A stretch of DNA of 64,000 bases from contig OZ038323.1 of assembly GCA_964035795.1 (NCBI GenBank), positions 10,720,291-10,784,290 on the forward strand, written 5' to 3'. Made by a program: the position numbers and the translations under genes. How positions within the stretch are numbered: position 1 is the first letter of the stretch; each line of letters opens with the position of its first letter. Source of the stretch: Pterobdella sp. o SKG-2022. Taxonomy: Eukaryota > Annelida > Clitellata > Hirudinida > Piscicolidae. The notes under the pieces were generated by a model that had not been told where the DNA came from, made no database searches, and saw nothing but the letters and a program-made list of their open reading frames with translations. This document shows, in pieces, positions 63,772 through 64,000 of the stretch.

Positions 63772-64000
63772 TCATTTCAAGCTTTGCTTGTCCACGTCAT
63801 CATCATCGTCATACTCTTCAGTGAGACATCGGAAAGAAGATGGAGGTGCTGGTGGTGGGTGTGGGTGGTGCATGAATGATGTGGTGTCACTGCCATCCAC
63901 CGAAGGAGCTGCGATGAAGGCGCTGATAGGGGTGGGAGGAGGCATGTGGTACACGGCACTCACATCTTCGGTACATGTCGACCCACAAGTGGTTGGTCCT
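63772..64000 (-). CDS. C-terminal exon of a gene truncated by the right edge; Pro/His-rich tail
   Basis: One open minus-strand frame enters from the window edge and stops at 63772. Readable parts are TTCGSTCTEDVSAVYHMPPP, then SAFIAAPSVDGSDTTSFM, a His/Pro-rich stretch, and an acidic end EEYDDDDDVDKQSLK. The frame is open across the whole 229 bases and the composition looks like a disordered C-terminal tail. No upstream boundary is visible, so a splice acceptor inside this stretch cannot be excluded. I do not recognise the family from this fragment. Confidence 0.5.
   Translation of the reverse strand, partial: GPTTCGSTCTEDVSAVYHMPPPTPISAFIAAPSVDGSDTTSFMHHPHPPPAPPSSFRCLTEEYDDDDDVDKQSLK

Overview
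This window is A+T-rich animal nuclear DNA. Genes are split by many short GT-AG introns, intergenic gaps are short, and the protein set (Homer, WAC, clathrin heavy chain, an ORP2-type oxysterol-binding protein, Lines, a Polo-like kinase, a ZNRF3/RNF43-type E3 ligase, C/EBP gamma) is metazoan. I cannot name the species; an invertebrate with long Asn/Ser-rich protein linkers is my inference. There is no sign of bacterial, plasmid or viral gene organisation.

Layout by strand: an edge fragment (1-300, -), Homer (1124-4653, +), a small unknown gene (6164-7150, -), an unknown disordered protein (9236-10545, -), WAC (11464-17487, -), clathrin heavy chain (18043-31073, +), OSBPL2/ORP2 (32929-37136, -), LINS1/Lines (37456-40782, +), a PLK2/3-like Polo kinase (41961-52360, -), ZNRF3/RNF43-like (55545-61683, -), CEBPG (62288-63231, +), and the 3' end of another gene (63772-64000, -). 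Three pairs are head-to-head with short shared 5' regions: WAC/CLTC (555 bp), OSBPL2/LINS1 (319 bp) and ZNRF3/CEBPG (604 bp). I assembled the exons by hand from conserved protein sequence plus splice sites. In every complete model the reading phase closes exactly; for example the clathrin model gives 38 exons and 1677 residues.

The genes do not form one pathway. They are housekeeping and regulatory genes: membrane traffic (clathrin), lipid transfer at ER contacts (ORP2), postsynaptic or EVH1 scaffolding (Homer), transcription and histone H2B ubiquitination (WAC), stress kinase signalling (PLK), Wnt receptor turnover (ZNRF3) and bZIP transcription (C/EBP gamma).

The most interesting signal is not a gene. 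Many introns, best seen in clathrin, start with GT/TG-rich sequence and end with AC/CA-rich sequence instead of a polypyrimidine tract. The two ends of one intron could therefore pair and bring the splice sites together. Other points of interest are a roughly 206-bp foldback (MITE-like) element in a WAC intron, an intron made almost wholly of a GATA tetranucleotide repeat, an intron whose donor site lies in a GT repeat, and three neighbouring genes (ORP2, Lines, PLK) that all carry large Asn/Asp/Lys-rich insertions. I saw no new defence, mobile or biosynthetic system.
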